Made by a program: the position numbers and the translations under genes. A DNA stretch of 41,338 bases, taken from assembly GCA_964496755.1 (NCBI GenBank), contig CAZCBD010000001.1, positions 1-41,338 of the forward strand, written 5' to 3'. The notes beneath the pieces are model-generated. The model had not been told where the DNA came from, did not search any database, and worked only from the letters and a program-made list of their open reading frames with translations. This document shows positions 1-7,902 of this stretch, piece by piece. This DNA comes from CAZCBD01 sp964496755 (GTDB lineage: Bacteria > Bacteroidota > Ignavibacteria > Ignavibacteriales > Melioribacteraceae). Position 1 is the stretch's first letter, and each line of letters starts with the position of its first letter.

Positions 1-83
1 CTACCGTTTTTTGTAGCCATTCTTGCTCTAAAACCATGTTTGTTTTTTCTTTTTCTGTTGCTTGGTTGAAATGTTCTTTTCAT
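1..83 (-). CDS. rpmH: 50S ribosomal protein L34, 5' part (runs off the window)
   Basis: Reading the minus strand from the ATG at 83 gives 27 codons that match the universally conserved N-terminus of ribosomal protein L34: it starts MKRTFQPSNRKRKNKHGF and continues with RARMATKNG. L34 is a small basic protein of the large ribosomal subunit, usually about 45-50 residues, so roughly the last 20 residues lie beyond the window edge. A good ribosome-binding site (GGAG, plus-strand 91-94) sits 7 bases upstream of the start. In many bacteria rpmH is followed by rnpA and lies close to dnaA and the replication origin; neither gene is in this window. Recognition is by sequence and is close to certain despite the truncation. 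Confidence 0.96.
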   Translation of the reverse strand, partial: MKRTFQPSNRKRKNKHGFRARMATKNG

Positions 84-325
84 TTTATATCTCCATTTTT
101 CAAATATTTTTCACCAAAGAATACAAAATTACTTAATTGTTGCTAAAAATACAAGATTTTAAATTTTAAAAGTAATGGCTCTACTGCAGGAAAACACTGA
201 AATCGTTTTGATAAAAGAGTATTGATAAATTACAAAATTTGATCAGTAAATTTTAATGAATTAATTGTTGCATTAAAATATAATGATTCTTATGTTTCCG
301 TATGTGTTGATAAAAAAGGATGCTG
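84..325. other. Intergenic region between divergent rpmH and STAS gene
   Basis: This AT-rich spacer has no credible coding frame. It must carry the promoters of the two divergent genes. It also holds three same-strand 9-mers of the form TNTTGATAA (206-214, 220-228, 305-313); the last, TGTTGATAA, is one base from the classical DnaA box TGTGGATAA. This is too little to call an origin, but it is notable next to rpmH. Confidence 0.4.
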
Positions 326-685
326 ATGTTTACAGAAATTTCCGATGCAATTTGCATTGAGACTACTAATGTGGCAGATGTTTTCCAAATAAGGATTAAC
401 ATCAAGGAAGCTACTTCGCTACATACCGAAAATCTAAAAAATATTCTTAATGAAGCAATTAACTTGGGTAAAAACAAATTGATTATTGATTTGTCGGCTT
501 GTAGTTTTATTGATTCGACATTTCTGGGGGCTATTGCCTCAAATCTTCGTGTAATTCGTAGTTTTAGAGGAGATATTAAAATAGTTTATTCCAACTTAAT
601 TGTTAAAACGGTTTTGACCTCGAACGGAATAAATAGAGCAATGGAAATTTTTGATGATATTAATACGGCGGTTCTGAGCTATTGA
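326..685 (+). CDS. STAS-domain anti-anti-sigma factor-like protein
   Basis: A 119-residue single STAS domain. The family hallmark is the segment KLIIDLSACSFIDSTFLGA, where the Ser of the DST motif (about residue 64) corresponds to the serine phosphorylated in SpoIIAA/RsbV-type antagonists. These proteins bind an anti-sigma kinase in the partner-switching pathway when unphosphorylated. I prefer the ATG at 326 over the one at 320, because AAGGA (316-320) would be a well-spaced ribosome-binding site only for 326. It is transcribed towards the U32 gene, with the two stop codons 9 bases apart. No partner kinase or PP2C phosphatase is nearby, so the target sigma or response pathway is unknown. Family assignment is secure; pathway role is inferred. 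Confidence 0.85.
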   Translation: MFTEISDAICIETTNVADVFQIRINIKEATSLHTENLKNILNEAINLGKNKLIIDLSACSFIDSTFLGAIASNLRVIRSFRGDIKIVYSNLIVKTVLTSNGINRAMEIFDDINTAVLSY

Positions 686-694
686 TTCAGATTT

Positions 695-1951
695 TCACTC
701 AATTAACTTTTTTGAAATATCTCCGTTATAAACTTCACCGAAAACATCAATTATTTTGTAAACAAGATCATTTACTTTGGCGGTTTCGGGGCATTTAAAT
801 GTAACATCATCTCCTTTGTTGCCGGCAATAATTTCATTTCCATCTTTTACTATATGATTAATAGTTAAATCCAAAACTCCTGTTCTGTTACCAATTATCA
901 AAACCCTATCATTTATTTTAATGTTATCATTTTGTATTAAAACATGTACAATGCCACTTTTTTTGAAATAGTTGATTACTTTTCCCACAAATATTTTTTT
1001 TGTCGTAGCCAAACTTCCGTAAATTTCAGTAAACTCACCACCGGAAGGCATTCCGAAATAAAAACCGGTTGAAAAACCACGATTGTAAACGGTTTTTAAA
1101 TTTTTCAAAAATTCCGCTTTTTTTTCAATTGTCAATTTACCTTCGAAATATAAATCGATAGCTTGTCTATATGTTGAAACAACAGTTGAAATATATTCGG
1201 GGCTTCGTTTTCTACCTTCTATTTTAAAAGAATCAATGCCGGCTTCAATTAATTTATCAATAAATTCAATGCTACATAAATCTTTTGGCGACATTACATG
1301 CCCCGAACCAATTTTAAAAGATGATTGGCCGTCGGTATCATAAATTTCATATTCTCTTCTGCAAGGTTGAACACATTCACCGCGGTTTGCGCTTTTATTA
1401 AAAGCGTAATGGCTCATAAAACATCTGCCGCTAATAGCAACGCACATTGCTCCATGAATAAAGGTTTCAATTTCTTTTCCGGTTTTATTTTTTATTTCTT
1501 TTATTTGTTCGAAATTACATTCGCGAGCTAATACTATTCTGGCAGCACCTAAATTAAAATAGTATTTTGCAGCTTCGGAATTTGAAATAGAGGCTTGGGT
1601 ACTAATGCAAAAGGGCATTTTATATTCACGGCAAATATTTACTACCGACATATCCCAACAAATAATTAAAGTTACGCCCGTATTTTTAGCAGCTTCAACA
1701 ATGATTCTAACATCATCAATTTCATTTTCGTAAACAATAGTATTTAAAGTGAGATGAGTGTCCACATTGTTTTTTTTACAGAAAGAAACAATTTCGGATA
1801 ATTCGTTCAGTTTAAAATTATTTGCTTTAGCACGCATATTTAATTTATCTATTCCAAAGTAAACAGCATCTGCGCCACTTTTAACCGCAGCCGTTAAACT
1901 TGCCCAATTACCGGCGGGTGCTAATAATTCCGGTTTACTAAATTTGTGCAT
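695..1951 (-). CDS. U32-family protein, probable tRNA hydroxylation protein TrhP-like
   Basis: A 418-residue member of peptidase family U32. It opens with the typical KPELLAPAGNW start of the TIM-barrel-like domain and has the U32 signature ETFIHGAMCVAISGRCFMS (162-180). Four cysteines (170, 177, 193, 197; spacing C-x6-C-x15-C-x3-C) match the pattern of U32 RNA hydroxylases, where they are thought to hold an iron-sulfur cluster. SPKDLC (221-226) and KIEGR (243-247) resemble TrhP/YegQ more than protease-like members. TrhP is needed for prephenate-dependent 5-hydroxyuridine formation at the wobble base of some tRNAs. Length is slightly short of E. coli YegQ. Its ribosome-binding site (GAAAGG, plus-strand 1960-1965) lies inside the hairpin immediately upstream. 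RlhA (23S rRNA) or a true collagenase-like protease are alternatives. Confidence 0.85.
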   Translation of the reverse strand: MHKFSKPELLAPAGNWASLTAAVKSGADAVYFGIDKLNMRAKANNFKLNELSEIVSFCKKNNVDTHLTLNTIVYENEIDDVRIIVEAAKNTGVTLIICWDMSVVNICREYKMPFCISTQASISNSEAAKYYFNLGAARIVLARECNFEQIKEIKNKTGKEIETFIHGAMCVAISGRCFMSHYAFNKSANRGECVQPCRREYEIYDTDGQSSFKIGSGHVMSPKDLCSIEFIDKLIEAGIDSFKIEGRKRSPEYISTVVSTYRQAIDLYFEGKLTIEKKAEFLKNLKTVYNRGFSTGFYFGMPSGGEFTEIYGSLATTKKIFVGKVINYFKKSGIVHVLIQNDNIKINDRVLIIGNRTGVLDLTINHIVKDGNEIIAGNKGDDVTFKCPETAKVNDLVYKIIDVFGEVYNGDISKKLIE

Positions 1952-2005
1952 AAAAAAAGCCTTTCTATCTTATTTGGTTATCTCAAAGATATGAAAGGCT
2001 TTTTT
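1952..2005 (-). terminator. Terminator/attenuator-like hairpin covering the U32 gene's RBS
   Basis: The arms are AAAAAAGCCTTTC (from 1953) and GAAAGGCTTTTTT (to 2005), each extended by a TATCTT/AAGATA pairing with one bulged base. On the minus strand this is a GC-centred stem followed by seven T, ending directly at the U32 ATG. It can terminate transcripts from the exported-protein genes upstream (3094-2022). The descending arm also contains the only good ribosome-binding site of the U32 gene, so folding would sequester it. Confidence 0.7.
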
Positions 2006-2021
2006 AACTAAGAAATTTAAA

Positions 2022-2672
2022 TTAATTTTTTTCTCTTTTATATATCATTTTTACATTTGGCTTCCAATCTATTTTATTTAAATCCTTCGAAATAATTTTC
2101 TTTTCATCTACGGAAAACCAAATCAGGCTAAATTCTTTAACCATGTTTTTATTTTTTTTGAAATCAAATATTTTAAATAAACTTTTTTGCGGTGTTCTAT
2201 TTGTGCCGCTATTGTTAAAAGTTTCCGTATTTAGATTTGAAAAAAGAAAGACATCATTTTCAAAAGTGCCGTTATACAAATCCATTAAACCCATTAAATT
2301 ATCGATAACAGCACATCTGTATTTTTCAAGAAATCTATCGTAAGAATAGATTGACATGTATTCCCAGCTTGCAAATCCTTCGTGCGGAGGATTTAATGGA
2401 AAACCTTGGAAAGATTCCAAGAAAAATGCTCCGTTATAGAGAGGTGTAAAAATAGCAAAACTTTTTTTAGATGGTACCCATCGGAGTGAATCTTTGCTAC
2501 TTGTATCCGGATAAAATAATGTAATATCCCACTCACCGTTTAGGAAATTTAATTTTTGCATTTCAACAGGTTTGCCGGCTTTATAGCCCGGAGTGTAATC
2601 AATTTGCGCAAATGAAATGCTACAAAGTAAAATTGATAAAATAAATATTTGTTTGATTTTAGTTGGTTTCAT
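2022..2672 (-). CDS. Exported protein of unknown function, possible lipocalin-like fold
   Basis: A 216-residue protein with a clear signal peptide: basic start, hydrophobic core to about residue 20, likely cleavage after the SFA of ISFAQ. The mature part has the segment LNFLNGEWDITLFY (about residues 41-54), which resembles the opening strand of DUF1579/lipocalin-like calycin proteins that begin with a short G-x-W motif. The rest is rich in alternating aromatic and polar residues, consistent with a beta-barrel. It overlaps the upstream small gene by four bases (ATGA), so the two are probably co-transcribed and coupled. Transcription likely ends at the hairpin at 1952-2005. I do not recognise a specific function, and the DUF1579 similarity is an impression from motifs only. 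Confidence 0.65.
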   Translation of the reverse strand: MKPTKIKQIFILSILLCSISFAQIDYTPGYKAGKPVEMQKLNFLNGEWDITLFYPDTSSKDSLRWVPSKKSFAIFTPLYNGAFFLESFQGFPLNPPHEGFASWEYMSIYSYDRFLEKYRCAVIDNLMGLMDLYNGTFENDVFLFSNLNTETFNNSGTNRTPQKSLFKIFDFKKNKNMVKEFSLIWFSVDEKKIISKDLNKIDWKPNVKMIYKREKN

Positions 2673-3094
2673 TTTTGTCCCGATTTTTTCTTTTCTCCGA
2701 AATCTTCCTTGTAGTTATCCCAATATTTAAGCAGATGTTTTCCGGCCAAATATACAGCTGCAGCTGTTGAAAGTGTAGCTAATATTTTTCCAAACGGATT
2801 AGTGTTTCTACGTAAGGTGGTTTGCAATGTATTTAAAATTTGGGTGTTATTAAATTTTATAATATTTAATCTCGAATTAAAGTTGCCGAGTAATATTCGC
2901 GAGTATGAAAAATCAAAATCACTAAATGATTGGTTAAATCTAGTATTTAAATAAAGCGTACTAAGGGGTTTTTTATTTTTAATTTCGATCTTTTTAATGT
3001 TTGATTCAACATTGGTTTTATTTAATGTTGAATCAATTTTTGTTTGCCCGAAAATAAAAAAAGACATCAATAAAACTAATCCGATAAATTTCAC
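2669..3094 (-). CDS. Small exported hypothetical protein
   Basis: A 141-residue protein starting at a GTG; GAGG (plus-strand 3100-3103) lies five bases upstream and supports this start. Residues 1-17 form a hydrophobic signal peptide ending in FGQ. The middle is Lys/Asn/Thr-rich and has no motif I recognise. A hydrophobic stretch around residues 104-121 (ILATLSTAAAVYLAGKHLL) may be a membrane or lipid-facing segment, followed by a charged tail ending KKKSGQK. Its stop overlaps the ATG of the next exported protein (ATGA), suggesting a two-gene unit. Function unknown. Confidence 0.6.
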   Translation of the reverse strand: MKFIGLVLLMSFFIFGQTKIDSTLNKTNVESNIKKIEIKNKKPLSTLYLNTRFNQSFSDFDFSYSRILLGNFNSRLNIIKFNNTQILNTLQTTLRRNTNPFGKILATLSTAAAVYLAGKHLLKYWDNYKEDFGEKKKSGQK

Positions 3095-3125
3095 TTTAAC
3101 CTCAAATTTTTTTCTATTAAACCAA

Positions 3126-4190
3126 CTATTTTAATTTGGGTTTCCACCTTTTTTCGTTAAATACTTTTCTAATATCTTGCAAAACTTCTTTATCAATTTT
3201 TAATAATTCTCCTTTTGCAAGATTTACATTTTTAACGGGGGGTATTCTGATATCGTAATTTTCCCATCCCATAAAATCAATCAATATTTTTTGAAATTCT
3301 TTGTTTACTATTCCGTTTATTTCTCCGTAATAAAAGCCTCTCACTTTCCAGATATGTTGTAATTCTTTTGCAATATCAATATTAATAGGGATCATATTTT
3401 CCGGTTTTGATTTTGTGAAATACAGATTATTTAATTTGTAAAGGCGATATAATTCAGCAATTGGGGTTTTATGATCATATACGGAAATGTCAATAAAATT
3501 ATCTTGTCCATCATAGCCGGCATTTTTTCTAACCACCAATAAAGCTGCGCTTTGTTCACCTCTTTGATCGCCCCCGGCTTTCCCGCCGGCAATTAAAGCT
3601 TGCATTAATTTTTCGGCAAGCGAACCTTTTGTGTTTTCGAAAGTATTAGCCAAAGCCTTTATTGTTTCTTCCGAAACTAAAATATTCCCCTGGGCAGAAA
3701 AGTTTTTACCAACTATAACTTTGTTTGTATTTGTTTTCGGAGTTGATTTAATAAAATTATTTGGATTATCGGAACCAACATATCCACCTTGCCACTGAAA
3801 ACAATTTTCCCCGGTCCAGCTTGCCGCATTTCCATTAGCATCAACCATGCCTACTTGTCTTTGGTCTCGTTCAGGGTCATCAGACAAAATAGTTCTTAAA
3901 GCTTCTTCGGCGGTTAATCCTTTTTCCATTAATTCCAATCCGCGAATTCCGTATTCAAGTTTTGCAAAACTTTGTGTGGCTACTGCTCCTACATTTGCTT
4001 TTGCCCACGGCACAACGGGCCTTAAATTAGGAAACTTAGATTGAACCGCTATTCCCAAATCACCTGTAATAGGATCATATCCGACAATTGAAAAAGTACT
4101 GCAGAAATTATCCGTCCGAAATAAAATATCCGAAGAAAACAAAAAACTGAGAATAAGGAAAACAATAAACATTAAAATATGTTTTTTCAT
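3126..4190 (-). CDS. DUF1028 protein with C-terminal peptidoglycan-binding domain
   Basis: The chosen ATG (4190) gives 354 residues starting MKKHILMFIVFLILSFLF, a signal peptide or anchor; a TTG nine codons upstream is less likely. After the signal, CSTFSIVGYDPITGDLGIAVQSKF is the opening of the DUF1028 domain, an Ntn-hydrolase-like fold; further family marks are a GAVATQS segment and a GGKAGGDQRGEQSAAL segment. Residues about 280-330 (ELQHIWKVRGFYYGEINGIV, then MGWENYDIR) resemble the small putative peptidoglycan-binding domain often fused to DUF1028. The activity of DUF1028 proteins is not established, though an amidohydrolase role has been suggested from fold. Export plus a wall-binding tail points to an extracytoplasmic role. 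It diverges from gmhA across a 200-base spacer. Confidence 0.85.
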   Translation of the reverse strand: MKKHILMFIVFLILSFLFSSDILFRTDNFCSTFSIVGYDPITGDLGIAVQSKFPNLRPVVPWAKANVGAVATQSFAKLEYGIRGLELMEKGLTAEEALRTILSDDPERDQRQVGMVDANGNAASWTGENCFQWQGGYVGSDNPNNFIKSTPKTNTNKVIVGKNFSAQGNILVSEETIKALANTFENTKGSLAEKLMQALIAGGKAGGDQRGEQSAALLVVRKNAGYDGQDNFIDISVYDHKTPIAELYRLYKLNNLYFTKSKPENMIPINIDIAKELQHIWKVRGFYYGEINGIVNKEFQKILIDFMGWENYDIRIPPVKNVNLAKGELLKIDKEVLQDIRKVFNEKRWKPKLK

Positions 4191-4322
4191 TTTTAGTAAC
4201 CCGATATTTATTTGCAAAATAAGAATTCGAAGTCTTTATTCAAAGTAAATGTAACTTTAAGTTTCCTTTTTGCTTTAAAAAATTAGTGCAAAAATTATTT
4301 TCACTTTAAATACAAATATATC

Positions 4323-4351
4323 TTGACGAAAATTCTTTGTATCTTTAAATT
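4323..4351 (+). promoter_or_regulatory. Possible promoter of gmhA
   Basis: TTGACG at 4323-4328 is followed after 17 bases by TAAATT (4346-4351), a plausible -35/-10 pair about 40 bases before the gmhA start. A Bacteroidota-style -7 element (TAnnTTTG) is only partly matched by TATCTTTA at 4340-4347. Sequence inspection only. Confidence 0.35.
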
Positions 4352-4390
4352 CAAAATCTTATCTAATTAAGAACATTAACGGAAAAAATT

Positions 4391-4984
4391 GTGAATAAAG
4401 TTGAATTTATTAAAACCGCATTAACAGAAAGTGCAGCGGTAAAAAGAGCAATCGAAAGAGAATGTTCGGAAGAAATATTAAAAGTTACCGAACTGATAAT
4501 TAATGTTTTTAGGAATGGAAAAAAGCTTTTGCTTTGCGGAAACGGAGGAAGTGCGGCAGATAGTCAACATATTGCAGCAGAATTTATGATTAGACTATCG
4601 CACGATTTAGATAGGCCTGCTATTCCCGCCATTGCTTTAACTACCGATACATCGCTTTTAACAGCCGGCGGAAATGATATTGGATACGATAATGTTTTTG
4701 CGCGCAGTGTTGAAGGACTTGGAAACGAGGGTGATATTTTAATTGGAATTTCAACCAGCGGAAATTCTTCGAATGTAATTAAAGCAATACAAATGGCAAA
4801 AAATCGCGGAATGAAAACCGTTGGATTTTTAGGTGGTTCGGGAGGCAAAATTTTATCGATGGTTGATTCTGCTATTGTTATTCCTTCCGATTCAACCCAA
4901 CGCATTCAGGAAGGACATATTACAATTGCTCATATTATTTGCGAATTGGTGGAACGAGAATTATACGGAAATTGCAAAGTTTAA
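4391..4984 (+). CDS. gmhA: D-sedoheptulose 7-phosphate isomerase
   Basis: A 197-residue SIS-domain protein. The phosphosugar-binding loop LLCGNGGSAADSQHIAAE (47-64), the STSGNS loop (121-126) and the RIQEGHITIAHIICE segment (171-185) are the hallmarks of GmhA. Glu64 and a His of the last segment correspond to the catalytic Glu/His pair of the E. coli enzyme. It converts sedoheptulose 7-phosphate to D-glycero-D-manno-heptose 7-phosphate, the first step of ADP- or GDP-heptose synthesis for lipopolysaccharide core or S-layer glycans. Start is GTG with only a weak upstream GGA. It is 24 bases before the aconitase gene and may be co-transcribed with it, though no functional link is obvious. DiaA-type SIS paralogues are similar, but the residue pattern favours GmhA. 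Confidence 0.9.
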   Translation: MNKVEFIKTALTESAAVKRAIERECSEEILKVTELIINVFRNGKKLLLCGNGGSAADSQHIAAEFMIRLSHDLDRPAIPAIALTTDTSLLTAGGNDIGYDNVFARSVEGLGNEGDILIGISTSGNSSNVIKAIQMAKNRGMKTVGFLGGSGGKILSMVDSAIVIPSDSTQRIQEGHITIAHIICELVERELYGNCKV

Positions 4985-5008
4985 CAAATTAAATTTGAAA
5001 GGTGTATT

Positions 5009-7270
5009 ATGACTGCCAACTTTGATATGATTAAAAAGGTGTATGAAGAATTAAATTTAAAAATAACCGAAGTTCGAAAAATCTTAAATCGACCATTAAC
5101 GCTATCCGAGAAAATTCTTTACTCGCATTTATGGAATAAACCGCAAAAAGAATTTAGTCGTGGAAATGATTATGTTGAATTAGCACCCGATAGAGTAGCA
5201 ATGCAAGATGCCACAGCTCAAATGGCAATTCTACAATTTATGCTTGCCGGGAAAAATAAATCTGCTGTTCCCGCTACCGTACACTGCGATCATTTAATTA
5301 GAGCAAAAGTTGGTGCCGAAAACGATCTGGAAATTGCAAACAAAGAAAATAAAGAGGTTTACGAATTTCTGAAAACCGGCGCCTTAAAACATGGAATCGG
5401 ATTTTGGAAACCCGGCGCTGGAATAATTCATCAAGTTGTTCTTGAAAATTATGCCTTTCCGGGCGGATTAATGATTGGTACCGATTCACATACCCCGAAT
5501 GCCGGCGGATTGGGAATGATTGCAATTGGAGTTGGTGGTGCAGATGCTGTTGATTTGATGGCCGGTATGCCATGGGAATTAAAATGGCCGAAGTTAATTG
5601 GAGTTAAGCTAACGGGTAAATTATCCGGTTGGACTTCACCAAAAGATGTGATATTAAAACTTACCGGAATTTTAACCGTAAAAGGCGGTACCGGTGCTAT
5701 AGTTGAATATTTCGGGGAAGGTACAAAATCAATTTCTTGCACGGGAAAAGGAACTATTTGTAACATGGGAGCTGAAATTGGTGCCACCGCTTCGGTATTT
5801 CCATATGACGAAAGAATGGAAGTTTATTTGGATAAAACCGATAGAAGCAATGTTGCAGAATTAGCAAATAAAAATCAGGAAAACCTAAAAGCTGATGATG
5901 AAGTGCTAACAAATCCGGAAAAATATTTTGATCAAATTATTGAAATAAATCTTGATGAATTAAAACCACATTTGAATGGTCCCTTTACTCCTGACTTGGC
6001 TTGGCCGTTAGAAAATATGAAAGAAGCAGTAGTAAAAGAAAATTTCCCCGAAAAATTAAGCGTCGGTTTAATTGGAAGTTGTACTAATTCAAGTTACGAA
6101 GATATCGATCGCTCTGCATCAATTGCAAAACAGGCAATGGAAAAAGGTTTGAAAGCAAAATCGTTTTTTAATATTACTCCGGGTTCCGAACAAGTAAAGG
6201 CAACCATTGAACGCGATGGACAATTAAAAACATTAACGGATTTCGGTGGCAATGTTTTGGCCAATGCGTGCGGGCCTTGCATTGGAATGTGGGATAGAAT
6301 GGATAATAAACAAGGTGAAAGAAATTCAATTTTAATTTCCTTTAACAGAAATTTTGCAAAACGAAACGACGGCAATCCCGAAACTCTTGCTTTTATTGCA
6401 TCGCCGGAAATTGTTACCGCTTTAACAATTGCCGGAAAAATTACTTTTAATCCTGAAACCGATTATCTTGAAAATGATAAAGGTGAAAAAATAAAATTAG
6501 ACCCGCCCACAGGCGATGAATTACCTAAAGATGGATTTGTTAAAGATAATAATGGTTTTTTAGCACCACCGGAAAATTCCGAAAATATAAAAGTTGTAAT
6601 TCCCGATAATAGTACACGATTACAATTTTTAGAAAAATTTGAACCTTGGGACGGAAAGGATTTTATTGATTTACCGATTCTTCTAAAAGCAAAAGGCAAA
6701 TGTACCACCGATCATATTTCGCCGGCAGGTAAGTGGTTATTGTATCGTGGGCATTTAGATAATCTTTCGAAAAACATGTTCCTAGGTGCAATCAATGCTT
6801 TTACCGGCGAGGCCGGAAAAGTTCGAAACCAATTGACCGGCCAAATCAAAGAAGTTCACGAAGTGGCGCGTTACTACAAAGCCGAAAAAATCGGTTGGAT
6901 TGTAATTGGAGATGAAAATTACGGTGAAGGTTCAAGTAGGGAACAAGCTGCAATGGAACCGAGATTTTTGGGCGGCAAAGCTGTAATAGCCAGAAGTTTT
7001 GCCCGTATTCACGAAACCAATTTAAAAAAACAAGGTGTGTTACCGCTTTGGTTTAATGATCCTTCCGATTATGATAAAATTTTGGAGGATGATAGAATAA
7101 CAATTAAAGATTTAAGCAGTTTGGCAGAAGGCAAACCTGTAATTGCCATCGTTAAACATTCCGATGGTTCTTTTGTTGAAATAAAATTAAATCATACTTT
7201 GAATTCAAATCAGATAGAATGGTTTAAAGCCGGAAGTGCATTAAATTTAATAGCTCGACAAAACAATTAG
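5009..7270 (+). CDS. acn: Aconitate hydratase (mitochondrial-type)
   Basis: A 753-residue aconitase of the compact type found in mitochondria and in this bacterial group, shorter than E. coli AcnA (about 890). It interconverts citrate and isocitrate in the TCA cycle. The three [4Fe-4S] ligands are visible as Cys358 in GSCTNSSYED and Cys421/Cys424 in NACGPCIG, the same numbers as in pig heart aconitase. Other family marks are TVHCDHLI near residue 90, GTDSHTPNAGGLG near 155, the KGKCTTDHISPAGKWL swivelling-domain segment, and GEGSSREQAAMEPR with the substrate-binding Ser/Arg. The ribosome-binding site GAAAGG stands just upstream of the ATG. A strong intrinsic terminator follows eight bases after the stop. 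Confidence 0.96.
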   Translation: MTANFDMIKKVYEELNLKITEVRKILNRPLTLSEKILYSHLWNKPQKEFSRGNDYVELAPDRVAMQDATAQMAILQFMLAGKNKSAVPATVHCDHLIRAKVGAENDLEIANKENKEVYEFLKTGALKHGIGFWKPGAGIIHQVVLENYAFPGGLMIGTDSHTPNAGGLGMIAIGVGGADAVDLMAGMPWELKWPKLIGVKLTGKLSGWTSPKDVILKLTGILTVKGGTGAIVEYFGEGTKSISCTGKGTICNMGAEIGATASVFPYDERMEVYLDKTDRSNVAELANKNQENLKADDEVLTNPEKYFDQIIEINLDELKPHLNGPFTPDLAWPLENMKEAVVKENFPEKLSVGLIGSCTNSSYEDIDRSASIAKQAMEKGLKAKSFFNITPGSEQVKATIERDGQLKTLTDFGGNVLANACGPCIGMWDRMDNKQGERNSILISFNRNFAKRNDGNPETLAFIASPEIVTALTIAGKITFNPETDYLENDKGEKIKLDPPTGDELPKDGFVKDNNGFLAPPENSENIKVVIPDNSTRLQFLEKFEPWDGKDFIDLPILLKAKGKCTTDHISPAGKWLLYRGHLDNLSKNMFLGAINAFTGEAGKVRNQLTGQIKEVHEVARYYKAEKIGWIVIGDENYGEGSSREQAAMEPRFLGGKAVIARSFARIHETNLKKQGVLPLWFNDPSDYDKILEDDRITIKDLSSLAEGKPVIAIVKHSDGSFVEIKLNHTLNSNQIEWFKAGSALNLIARQNN

Positions 7271-7277
7271 AATAAAC

Positions 7278-7299
7278 GGGGGATAAATCCCCCCTTTTT
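7278..7299 (+). terminator. Rho-independent terminator of the aconitase gene
   Basis: GGGGGA (7278-7283), a four-base loop TAAA, TCCCCC (7288-7293), then a C and five T. This is a strong GC stem with T tract on the plus strand. Confidence 0.85.
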
Positions 7300-7302
7300 A
7301 TT

Positions 7303-7869
7303 ATGCAGAATCAGTTTGAAAAGCATGACTACTCTATTGACTTACTTAAAGCCAATTTAATTTCTCTCCCGATTTCATTGGGGATTCTTATTTTTTATTC
7401 ATTTATTTTTTACTTTGCAAATAGTTTTAAAGGCATTTCAATTTTTTCAGATAGCGAATTTGTTTATTATTTATTTATTCCATTGCTGATTGTTGGGATA
7501 TCGGTTCATGAGATTTTACACGGTTTGGTTTTTGTGATTTTTTCGAAAATAAAATTTATCGATTTAAAATTCGGTTTTAAATTATCAGCATTTACTTTTT
7601 ATGCGCATTGCAAAAAACCTGTAAGATTAGGATTATATAAGCTGAGTACGGTAACACCGGCAGTTTTATTGGGCGTAATTCCGTTTATAATTTCCATTCT
7701 CATTAATTCTTTTATGTTATTTGTTTGGGGAGTTTTTTTCACAATTACCGCTGCGGGCGATTTCTTAATTTTATGGCTTTTAAAAGGTGTTGAAAATAAT
7801 ACTTTTGTTGAAGATCATCCTTCTAGATTAGGATGTATTGTTTTAAAAAAAAGAACAGATGTTAAATAA
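7303..7869 (+). CDS. DUF3267 family membrane protein, putative zinc metalloprotease
   Basis: A 188-residue integral membrane protein with about four hydrophobic segments (near 18-40, 55-80, 113-138, 140-160). The second contains HEILH (69-73), an HExxH zinc-binding motif, and AAGDFLILWL (150-159) supplies an Asp in the position of the third ligand of site-2-protease-like enzymes. DHPSRLGC (171-178) matches the conserved C-terminal tail of DUF3267. This suggests an intramembrane or membrane-associated metallopeptidase; substrate unknown. The ATG lies only three bases after the T tract of the aconitase terminator and has no Shine-Dalgarno site, so it may be read through or start from a very close promoter. 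Its last codons overlap the palindrome that terminates the convergent TlpA-like gene. Confidence 0.8.
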   Translation: MQNQFEKHDYSIDLLKANLISLPISLGILIFYSFIFYFANSFKGISIFSDSEFVYYLFIPLLIVGISVHEILHGLVFVIFSKIKFIDLKFGFKLSAFTFYAHCKKPVRLGLYKLSTVTPAVLLGVIPFIISILINSFMLFVWGVFFTITAAGDFLILWLLKGVENNTFVEDHPSRLGCIVLKKRTDVK

Positions 7870-7878
7870 CATCTGTTC
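7845..7878 (-). terminator. Terminator of the TlpA-like gene, embedded in the convergent gene's 3' end
   Basis: A perfect palindrome, GAACAGATGTT (7853-7863), loop AAAT, AACATCTGTTC (7868-7878). On the minus strand it is followed by eight T (complement of 7845-7852); on the plus strand no T tract follows. It therefore serves the minus-strand TlpA-like gene while encoding the last residues of the DUF3267 gene. Confidence 0.8.
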
Positions 7879-7902
7879 AAAGTTAAATTATTTAATGTTC
7901 AA

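Noticed and set aside
84..325. Replication origin next to rpmH
   Set aside because: Only one near-consensus DnaA box and no dnaA gene on this side; kept as a low-interest finding instead of a feature call.
4191..4217. TTG start upstream of the DUF1028 gene
   Set aside because: The ATG at 4190 begins the signal peptide and fits the family start.
5298..5787. Long antisense frames inside the aconitase gene
   Set aside because: They mirror the codon pattern of a well-identified conserved gene and have no independent signals.
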